Shown here: positions 43,441 through 54,556 of the stretch, one piece after another
Numbering within the stretch: position 1 is the first letter of the stretch
Layout of the letters: each line of letters opens with the position of its first letter
Origin: Isoetes taiwanensis
Taxonomy: Eukaryota > Streptophyta > Lycopodiopsida > Isoetales > Isoetaceae
Reading direction: 5' to 3'
Length of the DNA: 64,000 nucleotides
NCBI GenBank assembly: GCA_021234155.1
Contig: JAJEKV010000047.1
Coordinates: 9,154,033-9,218,032 of the forward strand
Notes under the pieces: model-generated
What the model was told of the DNA's origin: nothing
The model's input: only the letters and a program-made list of their open reading frames with translations
Database searches by the model: none
Program-made: the position numbers and the translations under genes

Positions 43441-46400
43441 ATGAAGATAATGACATGGAATGTTAGGGGAATGAAAGGTCCCATTAAGAGAAGAAGAATC
43501 ATCTCTCAGTTAAGGCATTACAAGGCTGATTTGATCCTTCTCCAGGAAACTAAGCTCCCAAAATTTGAGAGTTCTTGTCTAGCTGAATGGATTTTTCCTG
43601 GTGCCTCCTCAGTGTGGATGGAGTCTTCAGGCACAAGTGGGGGGCTTGTTATGATCTGGAAAACTTTACCTCACATTTCATTTTATAACAGCCCCGATAA
43701 GTGTTGGCAGGCTGTGATTTTTGCTATTAATAACTCCCATTTTGGAGTTATTAACATTTATGCTCCTACATGCCCAAAAGACAGAGAGATTTTATGGCCT
43801 AATATTCAAGCATGGATGTCTTCCCAACCTAGAGTTGACTGGATAGTTTCTGGGGATTTTAACAATACTCCTAATTGGGACATGAAGCTTGGGAATAGGA
43901 TTAACATGTCAAGAACTGAGAGAATTAATTGGGACTCCTTCATCTCTGATCTTAATTTGATTCATGTCCCTTCTTCTACTGCTACATACACCTGGTCGAA
44001 CAAGCAAAAAAACTCTGATAGGGTCTACTGTGCTTTAGACAGATTTTATGTTTCCAGCTCCTCTTGCTCCTTTTGGGATAACTGCTATGTGGTAAGTGAT
44101 GAGGCCATATCCATTTCTGACCACCAACCACAGTTCCTCCATACTAAACACCTCTTACAGCTTCCTAGAGATGGCAATATTCCCTTTAAGCTCAATTGCT
44201 CTCTTCTGGATAATAAACAGTTCTGCATGGATTTCAGAAATTTTTATCTCTCTTTGCAGGATAATCTTAACTCAGCCACTGGATCCAGGGATCCTCTTTC
44301 TATGAAACTATTCTATTCTAAGATTAAACTTGTCAAGTCTTGGGTTAAAGAATGGTCATCTAGAATTTGCACTGAGAAGAATAAGCTGAAAGAAACTTAC
44401 ATGGAACAAATGAGAGATATTAGAGGTCAGCTCCAAAGTCAACCCTATGATCTTAATCTCCAAATTGGTGAGGAGGTGTTAGAGAACAAGATTAAATCCA
44501 TTGAAGAAGTTGAAGCTAGAAGTTATGCCATTAAATGTAAGATGAAATTCAACAAAGAAATGGACCTAGGGAGCTCAAAATTCTTTTATAAATCTGCAAG
44601 GAAAAGGCTCCTGAATAATTCCATTCTCCAAGTGAATAGTGAGAATGGTTCTATCATTGACTCTCCCAAGGACATTAAAAATTACTTCCAAGAGAAATAT
44701 GCCTACCTCTTTAATGGCATGAACTTCCACCCGAGCTCCCCTTCTAAAAAAGATGATTTTCTCTCTTCCATTAATCAAATCATTCCCAACTCTGACAATT
44801 TAATGAGTGATTCTATTGCTGCTGTCCCCTCTGAGCAGGAAATCTTCAAAGTCATTATGAGCTTTAATAAAGGCAAATCTCCGCCCATGATGGCTGCCCT
44901 GAGAATTTTATATTTGTTTTGGGATATCTTCAAGGTTGACATTGTCAACTTGGTTCATGGATTTTGGAAGGCAGGACATCTTCATCCTTCTATTTCTGCT
45001 GGATTTATAACTCTAGTCCCAAAGGTAGATATGCCATCATCATTCTCGGGTTGGAGGCCCATTTCCTTGACCAATTCTACATACAAGATTTGTGCTAAAA
45101 TAATTGCCAATAGGATCAAACCCTTTCTCCAAGAGCATATCAATATCAAACAGTCTGCTTTCCTTCCAAACAGATTCATCTTAGACAATTACATTATAGC
45201 TATGGAAGGTCTTCACTGGAATAGAGTTTCTGGCCAAGATTGCATTCTTCTAAAGCTGGATTTCAAAAGGGCCTTTGACTCAGTAAACTGGGATTTTCTC
45301 GAATTTGCTATGCATAAAATTGGTTTCAATCCTAAAATTATCTCCTTAATCATGAGCTTAAATTCTAAGGCTAATTCTGCTGTGCTCATAAATGGCTCCC
45401 CTTCAAATTTCTTCAATCTTTCTAGAGGGGTGAGACAAGGCTGTCCATTAGCTCCCTACCTTTTTCTTGTGGTTGCTGAAATTCTTACAAGAGCTATTGA
45501 TTTTCATCAACAAAATGGCAACATTAAAGGTCTTCATCTTCCCAACAACAATGGCAGCCTCACAATCTCACAATATGCTGATGATACCTTTGCTTTTCTG
45601 GATTCCAACCCTGATAATATTGCCAAATTCCTAGGCATTATAGAATTATTTTCTGAGGCCTCTGGAATTTTCCTTAATATTGCCAAAAGTGTGATCATTG
45701 GTGATATTAGTGACAACTACATCTGTGACATTAAGGTCCTCAACACAATGCAAGCAACCAAGCTCTTAGGCATGCCTTTGTCCCTCAATCATAACATCAA
45801 AGGTTTATGGGATCCTATACTCCAGAATATCAAAAAGAAATTGAACTCTTTCAGAAACTCCTTGTCTATGGCTGGTCGAACCATCATTGCAAACTCTGTG
45901 CTGGCAGCTTCACACATATACTTTTCCTCTGCTCTAGTGGCTCCCAGAACCATTTATCAGGAGTTAGAGAAAACCATCAGGAAATTTATTTGGAGTGGAA
46001 ATCACTCTGTAAATTGGGACACTGTTACAAGATCCAAATCTAATGGAGGGTTAGGCTGTAAAAGTTTATATTTGCAGGCTTGTGCCTTGGCAGGTAAATT
46101 TGTGTGGAGAACTTTATCTGGTAACAATTCTATTGCATCTATTTTCATTAAATATTGGCTGGAATGTTCCTATCCTGAAGGTCACCCAAGTGTTAAGCAT
46201 TCATTGCCTGAGTCTGCTCTTTCTTACTTGCATCCTGGAAGAAATACTTCTCCTTTGATGCAAAACATGTTCAAAGCTTGGAATATTGTTCAGGATTGTT
46301 TTGATACCCCTGCCATTCCTGATTTGAATTACAATTCTTCCCTCTTCTGGTCTTCTCAATTTCAGCACACTAATGGGAATATTCCTGCCTTAAGGCATCC

Positions 46401-47310
46401 GAAAATTTATAGGAAATGGCTTGACTCTGGTATCACTCATGTTCACCACTTATACAGAAATGGTCAAATTATTTCCTGGACAAATATTAGAAGACTCATC
46501 CAGGGTACTTCAAGTGATAAGGCTATGTTCTCTCATTTCAAAAATATCTTGTCCCAGGCTACAAACTTGATAGATAATCAAGGGGGTTTTTCCATTAAGC
46601 TGCATGGTCATGATAAATATAAAGTTAAATATGTGTATGACTTCCTGAACCAAAAAGAAAACTCAGCTAAAGGTCAGCTCAAATGGTCTATCTCTGATAC
46701 TGACAGTAAGACTCTTTACAAAAACATTTGGTTGTCCTATTGTCCTCCTAAAGTTAATTTCTTAATATGGTTGATTGCCCATAAAAGTCTCCCTAATTTA
46801 GCTTCTCTCTCTGTAAGGATGCCTAATGTTCTGTCTGCATGCCATTTAAATTGTTCTCAAGATGAAACTATGCAGCATATTTTTCAGTGTCCCAAAATTG
46901 AAGATTTCTGGGTATGGTTTTATAGTAAATTCAGTGGTTTTTTCCCTGGACAAACTCAAGGTACCTTACTCCAGCATATCCAAAATAATGATGTTTTTCT
47001 AAATACTATTATCTTCACGGCATTATGGAATGTTTGGAAATCCAGAAACAGAATTGTATATGGTAGGAAAAACTTGTCTATATTTTGGATCAAGATGAAT
47101 TTTCAGTTAGATCTTGAAGGGTTTGTAACAGCCCATAAAAGTAAATTAGGAGACAATTATGACAGGAGGTGGGACCTAGTTGGTAGCTTCAAGGGTGTTT
47201 TTAACTTGTTCCATTCGAACCTTAATGTTATAAATACTAATGCTCCTTTTTCTGATACTCATGATAGAATATCTGGAGTTCTTAATGGGGGAGGGCAGAA
47301 CCAAGTTTGA
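43441..47310 (+). CDS. LINE ORF2: AP-type endonuclease, reverse transcriptase, zf-RVT
   Basis: 1,289 codons. The endonuclease/exonuclease/phosphatase domain shows MKIMTWNVRGMKG at the start, LLQETKLP (~residue 37), SGDFNN (~139) and ISDHQP (~226). The RT domain shows WRPISLTNSTYKI (~540), LKLDFKRAFDSVNW with Asp ~607, GVRQGCPLAPYLF (~662) and QYADDTF with YADD at 712-715. A C-terminal zf-RVT-type domain ('WLSYCPPKVNFLIWL', 'CSQDETMQHIFQCP') starts near 1,096. The RT block normally reading SPGPDG reads SPPMMAA because bases 44,884-44,910 are out of frame, bracketed by compensating 1-nt indels. Retrotransposition competence is therefore doubtful, although the ORF is open. Confidence 0.92.
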   Translation: MKIMTWNVRGMKGPIKRRRIISQLRHYKADLILLQETKLPKFESSCLAEWIFPGASSVWMESSGTSGGLVMIWKTLPHISFYNSPDKCWQAVIFAINNSHFGVINIYAPTCPKDREILWPNIQAWMSSQPRVDWIVSGDFNNTPNWDMKLGNRINMSRTERINWDSFISDLNLIHVPSSTATYTWSNKQKNSDRVYCALDRFYVSSSSCSFWDNCYVVSDEAISISDHQPQFLHTKHLLQLPRDGNIPFKLNCSLLDNKQFCMDFRNFYLSLQDNLNSATGSRDPLSMKLFYSKIKLVKSWVKEWSSRICTEKNKLKETYMEQMRDIRGQLQSQPYDLNLQIGEEVLENKIKSIEEVEARSYAIKCKMKFNKEMDLGSSKFFYKSARKRLLNNSILQVNSENGSIIDSPKDIKNYFQEKYAYLFNGMNFHPSSPSKKDDFLSSINQIIPNSDNLMSDSIAAVPSEQEIFKVIMSFNKGKSPPMMAALRILYLFWDIFKVDIVNLVHGFWKAGHLHPSISAGFITLVPKVDMPSSFSGWRPISLTNSTYKICAKIIANRIKPFLQEHINIKQSAFLPNRFILDNYIIAMEGLHWNRVSGQDCILLKLDFKRAFDSVNWDFLEFAMHKIGFNPKIISLIMSLNSKANSAVLINGSPSNFFNLSRGVRQGCPLAPYLFLVVAEILTRAIDFHQQNGNIKGLHLPNNNGSLTISQYADDTFAFLDSNPDNIAKFLGIIELFSEASGIFLNIAKSVIIGDISDNYICDIKVLNTMQATKLLGMPLSLNHNIKGLWDPILQNIKKKLNSFRNSLSMAGRTIIANSVLAASHIYFSSALVAPRTIYQELEKTIRKFIWSGNHSVNWDTVTRSKSNGGLGCKSLYLQACALAGKFVWRTLSGNNSIASIFIKYWLECSYPEGHPSVKHSLPESALSYLHPGRNTSPLMQNMFKAWNIVQDCFDTPAIPDLNYNSSLFWSSQFQHTNGNIPALRHPKIYRKWLDSGITHVHHLYRNGQIISWTNIRRLIQGTSSDKAMFSHFKNILSQATNLIDNQGGFSIKLHGHDKYKVKYVYDFLNQKENSAKGQLKWSISDTDSKTLYKNIWLSYCPPKVNFLIWLIAHKSLPNLASLSVRMPNVLSACHLNCSQDETMQHIFQCPKIEDFWVWFYSKFSGFFPGQTQGTLLQHIQNNDVFLNTIIFTALWNVWKSRNRIVYGRKNLSIFWIKMNFQLDLEGFVTAHKSKLGDNYDRRWDLVGSFKGVFNLFHSNLNVINTNAPFSDTHDRISGVLNGGGQNQV

Positions 47311-48147
47311 TACAATGTTGACTTATCATGAGGCCACTCTCTACTGCAGCAAGGAGGGTGTTCGAAATCTAGAGCCACCAGGGCCACAGGCAAGCTCAGA
47401 TGAAATTCTACTGTATAAGGTTAGAAGTACAAGCAATGAATCCAGCTGGGCAAGAATATACTGCAGAGAAGTGGTGCAGATGTACTGCTTGTTCAACTTT
47501 TTATTCATGTACCACTTTTCTCTAACAGAAAGGCAGCTTGGCAGATATAGAGAGCTGTATTATTCTCATAAGATGCTCTCTGATCTTTATGGCACTCTAC
47601 TCCTGCTTATGGCTAAGGAAAATATTCACCAGCTTCTTATGGAGAATGGATCTGCTCACAACAGCTATCAATTTGGAACAGATAAAGGGTTCTATTGGGT
47701 TTATAATTCCATCTTTGACCAAGTAATGAAGTCCCCATGAAATCCATCCATTCACACTCCACCTTAGCCCAGTCACCTTCCTTTCATCTCCACTCTTGTC
47801 CAAATCACTGTTGCTCAGTTGTTTATCTTACTGTTGACTAACACCTAAACAGGTACTTGGAGCTCGATTTTGTCCCTGCAGGATTGTGGAGTTCTCCTGA
47901 TTTCTATCAGCTTCATCAAATGCTTCACATTAAGTTCCTGATGACTTCGTTTGATACACTACCAGCTCCTTATGGATTATGTTATGATGTTACTGTTACT
48001 GTTACTGTTTTCCCAGTATCTTCTATATTTCTATTTGCTACACTAAAAATACTATAAGTATGACTCTAATGAGGATGTATTTACCCTCATTAGTTTGGAT
48101 TATGTATGGCTTTTAATAATTAATGGAAAAAACAACTCTTAACTTCC
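47311..48147 (+). other. LINE 3' region with a further open frame
   Basis: An ATG frame from 47,240 overlaps the end of ORF2 and runs to 47,740 (166 codons). It looks protein-like ('RQLGRYRELYYSHKMLSDLYG'), but I recognise no RNase H or other domain. It may be a frameshifted C-terminal extension of ORF2 or chance. After it, 'gttactgttactgttactg' (about 47,988-48,008) is a short tandem repeat before the poly(A). Confidence 0.5.
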
Positions 48148-48165
48148 AAAAAAAAAAAAAAAAAT

Positions 48166-48175
48166 TCGCGCCGTA
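48166..48175 (+). repeat. Right target-site duplication of the nested LINE
   Basis: TCGCGCCGTA, identical to 40,143-40,152, follows the A17 tail with one intervening T. Confidence 0.8.
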
Positions 48176-48519
48176 TAAGCATTTTATTGACCATTATATT
48201 GAATTAACCACACTTTTGCACTGTGTTCATTTTCGGGCTGGGAATATGCATTTTATGTGAAAATGCAAAGGCATTCAAATATTCGATGCAAATGACCCAT
48301 ATTATGACAGAATGTAGGCAGTTGAAAAAGCAGGAAATTGCCTATTAATTCGCACATTCACGGACGACAACGAAATCTAAACAATGAAATTGTAATGCTT
48401 TACGAGTAAATAACAACAAGCAAGTTGCTACAAAACAGAGATTTTCGTGGTTCAAATCGCGCGTGGCGCGATTTGCTTGGCATAAATAACGCATTACAAT
48501 AGAACATAAACTACAAAAA

Positions 48520-48684
48520 CTAATCAGATTCATCGTCCTCAGGCGCTGCAGGCGGTCCTGAGATCCTGTCGATCATGAACAAACCATGCTCTGGATTCCA
48601 TATAAGATGGATTACAACATCAAAGGGATCAGGATAGAAGCGGACAGGATTCATAGCAACGACATCAAGCCGATCCCCGAAGTT
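48520..48684 (-). pseudogene. C-terminal coding fragment, family unknown
   Basis: A - strand frame reads 'NFGDRLDVVAMNPVRF', 'PFDVVIHLIWNPEHGLFMI' and an acidic end 'PPAAPEDDESD' followed by a stop. It reads like a genuine protein C-terminus. The upstream continuation is out of frame. It may be the last exon of the - strand cargo gene. Confidence 0.35.
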
Positions 48685-48689
48685 CTATT

Positions 48690-49040
48690 TCTAGTTTCGC
48701 GGCACCGCAGAGGTCCGCATGGTTCATCTTGCGGGTAATAGAATGTGCCATAATAACAAGGAGAAGGCGGAGACCGAAGCGATCGGGGGGGCTATTTCAT
48801 GCATACCTATTTATACACACCAAAATTATTGTGAAGTATATACCTACAAATTATTGCAAGTATAACAAACCGTACACATAATATAAAAAAATAATACGTA
48901 CACAGAACCAATAATGCTGATAAAAGAACACAATATATATTCAAAACCTTTCGTATAAAGTATATTTCATATTCAAAACTTTTTGGAAAGTGTATTTCTG
49001 TATACATATATATCAAAAAGTTCCCTTTCTAGGACGATTT
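48690..49040. other. AT-rich spacer inside the transposon
   Basis: AT-rich with 'gtatattt' words and no coding signal accepted. Confidence 0.5.
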
Positions 49041-49042
49041 TC

Positions 49043-49644
49043 TCAAGTTCCTGTCAATTTCCCCGTCCGATCAAGGTGTGGGTATAGTGTGTGTATCTCT
49101 TCGACCGTTTTTTTCCCGAAGCTATTTCTGCGGGACACTAACAAAGCGAAGCAGAAGTCATCTTTGTCAAAATCTTGAGGATGATAGGATGGCGGATTCA
49201 ATGATCGTGGACTGATTGAAGCAACACTTTAGAGCGTCATCATCCACAATGATTATGCCTTCCTTATCCTCAACACCTAGGGCATCCATCATGTTGCGCA
49301 AGCATTTCACAAATATCTTTTTACCTTCGGTTCTTTAGGGTTTGTGAATGAAGCACATTTGCTTTGATCCCGGATGGGACGCCCAATTTCTATTTAGCTT
49401 CGAGGCACTACTTTCAAAACATCCTGTATATTTCTATGCTCCATGGATGACCAAATTGCACTGTAAACAGATCAAGGCCTGGTCCAACATCTCCTTCCGG
49501 ATAAGGGCGGGTAAACATATTTGGTGCGTGTCTCAAATGGTTGTTGGCAAGATACCATGACTTTTCAAACGTTGTTTTAGGTAGCGTTCTACATAGCACA
49601 CCATTCAAATCAAAGACCAAGTACTTTTGGGGAAGCCAAATCAT
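49043..49644 (-). pseudogene. FCP1/NIF-like (HAD-fold phosphatase) fragment
   Basis: Read on the - strand. 'KYLVFDLNGVLCRT' (about 49,625-49,580) resembles the HAD motif I of plant FCP1/NLI-interacting-factor-like proteins, with Asn at the second acid position as in many plant relatives. 'RPYPEG..GPGLDLF' corresponds to the RPG-type segment. After a frame change comes 'KRYFVKCLRNMMDALG' and 'GIIIVDDDALKCCFNQSTII' (49,201-49,260), matching the LFVKDL...LLVDDSPYK segment of that family. The C-terminal 'DKDDFCFALLV' follows. Such enzymes dephosphorylate phosphoserine proteins, such as the RNA polymerase II tail. At least two frame changes mean the copy is broken. The family call rests on motif order only. 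Confidence 0.5.
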
Positions 49645-49982
49645 TTACGTAAGGAGAACAATAGCGTATGAGATGAAAGAAATGGAAAACAAAAAGCAGC
49701 GCGGTAGCGATTTCATGAATGATGCATGTCAACATAATTCAAAAGTATGCTCTAGGAAACTCCAAATCGCGCCCGGTAGCGATTTCTATAAGCTTCTAGT
49801 TTGAAAAATGCATGGATATCAAAAAGGAATATTGTCCGCGATACCTTTTCGTCTTCATCATTCCCGTGTTCTCTTCATCCCTTGCATCTTTATTTTGACT
49901 TGCCTCCGGTACGCGCTAGAAGCACCAACCACATCGGTTGAGATGCATGCGGTGTGAACTACGCTTGATAGTTCATTACTCT

Positions 49983-51119
49983 TTACGCTAACCTGGTTAG
50001 TGTTATCGATTTGGAGTCCGCTTCATCATCAATATTGTTATTATCATCATCCTTGGCATTGTCATCTTGGTCTATATTTTCGGGGCCAAGAATGTTCACG
50101 GGCATGTCGATAGGTACTTGGAGATCGCACCTTTCGTCCATGTTCATCCATGAAGTTGGAGCCACGCAATGCCTGTCTCGGAATCTCCGTTCCTTAAGCA
50201 AATCTGAAGGTATTTTTGGCCTTAGAGCTAGAAGCTTTGTTTTTTTTTTGCCGATTGGTCCCCTAGGGGCTTCCTCTAGTACTTTCTCAAAGAAGAGGTC
50301 CAAAATTTTCGGCTCGATCATCGGAGACGACGCCGGCATTTCCTTGCTAACTTCAAAGCTTCTCTACCGATGTAACCTCCAGCGTGAAGTTCCCGCAAGT
50401 TGTTCCCAATGGACAAAATGCTTCAATGAGATCTTTGGGAAAGGTCCATAGAGAACCCGTTCTTGTTTAGCTTCCCCTTATGTGAAGTTAGGAGCTCATA
50501 CTTAATGTGGCCCACAAGGCTGGGGTCGTCCTCGTTTTCTTCCTCATCCTCCTCTTCCTCCTCTAACTCTTCCCGACCTTGTGACCCTTCCCTTGTCTTC
50601 TTGCTCCGGATAGAAGGCGTTTCGCGGAGATCGCGTTCATCTAACCGATAGCACCGCCATGCTAGTTTCTCTCCATCTGCTTTTCCCTTAAGCCTTTCAT
50701 ATTCCTTATCATCCATCATGGCTATCATAATAATAAGCACATGAGAAATTTTACTTCTTTGTCTTTGAAGTCTGTCGTCCTTGTTTTCATCTATGAGGAT
50801 CGCCTTCGTCGTATGACTTTCACGCATTCTAAGTCATTTGCAGCACTTAGAGCATATGCATAGGACATGTCGGAGGGACATATAGTGACGATTGTGTAAT
50901 TCATTTTACGTCGTGCAACCCTTTGCATATGTTGAAGAATGTATTATAGTCTTCGAAAGTGACCATCGGCGCCTCGGCTATCAAGCACGAAGAGTGTGAT
51001 ATCATGAGGACCTTCACCCACTTACGGCAAGGCACACTTGAAACCAAAGTGGACACTTGATAAAAAATGTGGATTCCATCTCTGGAATTACGCTTCACCA
51101 ACGCGACTTTTCGTTTCAA
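49983..51119 (-). pseudogene. Beta-class DNA methyltransferase-like remnant
   Basis: In - strand order: 'LFVLD' / 'EAPMVTFEDYNTFF' (about 50,985-50,935) looks like a DPPY-type motif IV split by a frameshift. 'NYTIVTICPSDMSYAYALSAA' type sequence (about 50,915-50,855) resembles motif V. An acidic linker of about 130 residues (50,827-50,423) follows. Then 'FPKDLIEAFCPLGTTCGNFT' (50,441-50,382) with 'GGYIGREALKLARKCRR' in the next frame (50,378-50,328) resembles the motif I loop. 'PKILDLFFEKVLEEAP' follows. Motif IV before motif I is the beta-type order. The C-terminus is acidic and ends at 49,983. Several indels and stops make it inactive. The call is by eye and a profile search is needed. Confidence 0.45.
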
Positions 51120-53467
51120 GTCGGATGCAACTTTTGTGTGAATCCCCAGCGATCTTTGCAGCGTTCTTCAACCTGGCTGCTTGACAAAGTCCTTGGACCA
51201 AAATACATACTTCTTTAGGTCGCCGTTGGAGGCGTTATACTTTTGCATTAGTCCTAACTCCGACAATGACCACTCTCGATGTAAGCCTTTGCAATTCCTC
51301 ACCAACCTGCCTTCTTGAGCACTCTAATATTCTTCATTTCGTCGCATGCATCTTCAAAGGATTCCATAGCCTTTGTTGCTGAGTTTTTTCTTGTAAAGGA
51401 TTTCCTTTTTGATTAACCTATCCAGGTGAGATGAGTTCTTGATCTTCCAATCCACGGGCCTTCCTCATCTACGTTATATGGATATCAAAAATTGATGTGT
51501 CCAACAGGAGGAAATCTTCCTTGTGAATCGGCAACTTCTTCTCCACGTGGGTCCCGAGAATTCATTCCATTTCTACCAAGCGGGATCTGAAGCAAAAACT
51601 ATCTTGCAGGCATCCTTGGGGTACAGTTGGTTCTTGGCGGCATCACCCTTTTCATCTCTTTTTTTTTTTCTTTGATCACGGTGCTCTTGGTCTTGTCACG
51701 TATTATAGTTTGACTAAGTGTCCTTTCCGGCAACTTGAATTCGGCGCTTTTGGGTGGCCATGCGGTAGGCATTGGCTTCCCATATTCAATCCAGCGGTTT
51801 CGAGCATGCGAAGTTGCTCTATATAGGGATTGCAAGGAATAACCGTTAGCTTTATAATCGTGAATTCAAACAATCCTTCTAGTTCAAAATCGCCCGCACG
51901 CGATTTCATATTAGAAGGCAAAATCGCGCCGGTAGCGATTTGCCTTCTCTAAATAACAAAGGGTTTTGAAATAGTAGATGGTTCTAGTCGTTATAAGCAA
52001 ATCGGCGCTGGCGATTTCATATTAGAATACAAATTGCGCCCGCAGCGATTTGCCTACTTTGAGAAGAAGCGGCTATCTTCAAGGACGCCATGTCTCCTCG
52101 GGCTAGGGAAATCGTGGCGTGGCTCAACTTGTATTCTAATATAAAACCGCCGGTAGCGATTTGCTTATTTGACGGAAGCGTCTACCATCGAGAACCCTTT
52201 GCTATTTAGAGAAGGCAAATCGCGCTGGGCGGAATTGCCTTCTACTATAATCGGCGCTTGGCGCGATTTGGTAATCTGAAAAATAAAAATGTGGGAAGAG
52301 AATTACCTTTTTGTATAAGAAAGTTTTTCCCATGTCATTTAGGAGTGCGCTTATTTGGCTAGTTCTCGGCGGTGTTGTTGACCCGCTCGAGAACCCGGCG
52401 GTTCGACGAGAATACGACTTATAGAACAACGATTCCCGGTATCTTTGTGCCTTCTTGATGAGAATCTTACGGGCCTCTATTGAATCTTTGGCCATCTATT
52501 ATCATAAAATGTATATGCGGGTTCTCGATGAAGTCCTCCGGCTTGCTCCGGATGATTACCTTTTTGTTACGGTATCGTAAGGCACTACATCTGCGGGCAT
52601 TGGCACCTGCCACGGATTTTTCGATCATCTTTGTTCAATATCTCCAAGGAGTCTTTGCTTGTCATACCTTCTGCTGATATAAATAGCTTTAGTGGACTGA
52701 AAAGCTTTGTCCACGTTATTTGGATGTGAAGTGAGGCCCGGTGGATACTTGTCGGCATATTTCTTGAGTTTGCTCATTGCCTCCAAGCTGCACGGCCTTG
52801 TCATCGTCACTTGTAAGGCCTGCTTTGTGTCCTTACGTAGTTTCCACGCCTCTAGAGCTAGCTTCTTCCTTGTCCTTCCTTTGCCTGTAAGTAGACTTTG
52901 CCCAGAGGGCCTCGTGCTAATGGCTCGTCGAGCATTTGTAAGCCCCTCGCATATTCTTCTAGGAGTCAATGGCTGCCAATTTGTCCGACCAAATTTGAAG
53001 AGGTTATCGGCCATGTCGTGCGATCTTAAAGCGGTTTCTTTAAAAGAGCTCGCCTTTGCATCGATTGATCTTCTTTAGGCTTTTCTTATGTTTTGGCCCA
53101 CTTCAACTAGCCGAGAAGCGAAAGAATCGTCCGTACTTCACATGTAATAAGAATTCCCCTGCTTCTTCATTTGATCGGTCTCTCTTAACCTTGACATGAA
53201 TATGAGGTCCGTCTTCCCACCGTTTTGAATATCTCCACATACCATTCGACCCCATGGAGGTTCTATAAGATCTTCTTACGGACATGGAGGTTCTACACGA
53301 GCCTTTATTATTCGGATGTATCTTCTAACGTCAATACATCTTTGCAGTGCATAATATGGTAACATCTTCTTACGTCCTTTGCTTTTTCTCGGGGTGTAGA
53401 GGTCTCGCCTTGCTTGGTCCTCCCTCTTTTGATTGTCTTTTGTGATCTGTGAAATTACAAAGCACAT
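51120..53467 (-). pseudogene. Unrecognised - strand coding pieces (5' part of the cargo gene)
   Basis: Frames at 53,467-53,276, 53,285-53,103 and 53,014-52,625 overlap or abut and have protein-like composition: 'MWRYSKRWEDGPHIHVKVKR', 'FGRTNWQPLTPRRICEGL', 'SLEAMSKLKKYADKYPPGL'. Further pieces lie at 52,495-52,320 and 51,835-51,599. Palindromic-motif clusters separate them (51.88-52.27 kb) and may be intronic. They probably lie upstream of, and in the same transcription unit as, the methyltransferase-like piece. No domain was recognised. Confidence 0.35.
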
Positions 53468-53984
53468 GGGTTAATCTTTTTATGCTCAAATAAATTTGTC
53501 GACACATATGCAGCAAAAAGCGGCTTTGGCGATTTGAAAATGAATACACGACAAGTTCATTTAGTTTATTGGGGTCGGGGGCGGTGGCGTTTTGTCCCGA
53601 TCAAAATGCAACAAATACGGCGCTTGGCGGCGTTTAGAAAGTGACACGAAAGATAAAGAAACTAATGTAATGCCTAATTAAAGCTGCGCCCGGCGTTTCG
53701 TCCGAATCAAAATGCTCGGGACACAACTAACTATAAAAATGCAACTTAAAGAGTTGAATCTTCATCGAGGAGGACACAACTAACTATAAAAAACACAACT
53801 AGCTCTTTGAATCTTTGTTCAGCTAAGTATACAAGCTTCAAGCGGCACATACTGACATTAAAGAGAAACCAACATGTACACATTAAGCATTTGTTTCCAT
53901 AGATTTTTGGGACATATGAACTCAAACATTAGAGGACACATGCTTCTTATTGGATAATAACTATATTATTCTGAGAAAAACATC

Positions 53985-54167
53985 CTAAAAACCTAACAAA
54001 AAAGGGACACGAGAAATCAATTCTGGAACAAAAAGCGGATCAATTACGAGGCGCTTGTTGGATTTGTGCTTTACGCTTGTTTGACCTCCGGGCATGGGAT
54101 TTGTGCTTTTTGGGCTGTCGCCCACCTCTACCGGCCGCCTCGGCGGCGGAGATCCTCTAGGCGCCAT
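53985..54167 (-). pseudogene. Short Pro/Arg-rich - strand frame, possible N-terminus
   Basis: A frame of 60 codons starts MAPRGSPPPRRPVEVG. It could be the first exon of the - strand cargo unit, but nothing confirms it. Confidence 0.2.
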
Positions 54168-54424
54168 AGAAGCGCAAGTGCGGATAATATGAGGCTGGGG
54201 ATTTTGGTTTAAACTTATATGTATCGTTCATAATCTTGGTCCGATTTACAACCGTAAATTCAAATTCGCGTCCTTTTAAATTTTATTACCGCCTTAATTA
54301 ACCGCCCGTCCCGCTCATTTACAAATTTAAATTGTGTTTTTCTTTTTAGTGCAATTTCAAGAACAATTAATTATTAATTTCAAGAAAGCGATATGTGGCA
54401 ATCTACTACCACCTAATCGGCCAC

Positions 54425-54556
54425 CTACTATCGGGCGCCCAAGATCATTCCTACTTTCGGGCGCCCAAGATCATTCCTACTATCAGAGGCCAAGATCCGT
54501 CTACAACGCCTTCAATCCTATTCGATCGAGCCGCCTTCAATCCCATTCGATGTCTG
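54425..54556 (+). repeat. Two short tandem duplications (about 27 bp each)
   Basis: 'cgggcgcccaagatcattcc' recurs after 27-28 bp (54,431-54,490). 'gccttcaatcctattcgatc' / 'gccttcaatcccattcgat' is a second doublet (54,509-54,552). Confidence 0.75.

Larger units (their letters stand above)
40153..48165 (+). mobile_element. Full-length LINE (plant L1-like) nested in the DNA transposon
   Basis: An 8.0-kb insertion has a 5' leader (40,153-40,869), ORF1, a 45-bp spacer, ORF2, a ~0.84-kb 3' region and A17 at 48,148-48,164, flanked by a 10-bp (possibly 14-bp) target duplication. Both ORFs are uninterrupted, so it is younger than the decayed host transposon. Confidence 0.92.

Noticed and set aside
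47240-47740. RNase H domain in the frame after LINE ORF2
   Set aside because: No RNase H acidic motif pattern could be seen in the 166-codon frame.
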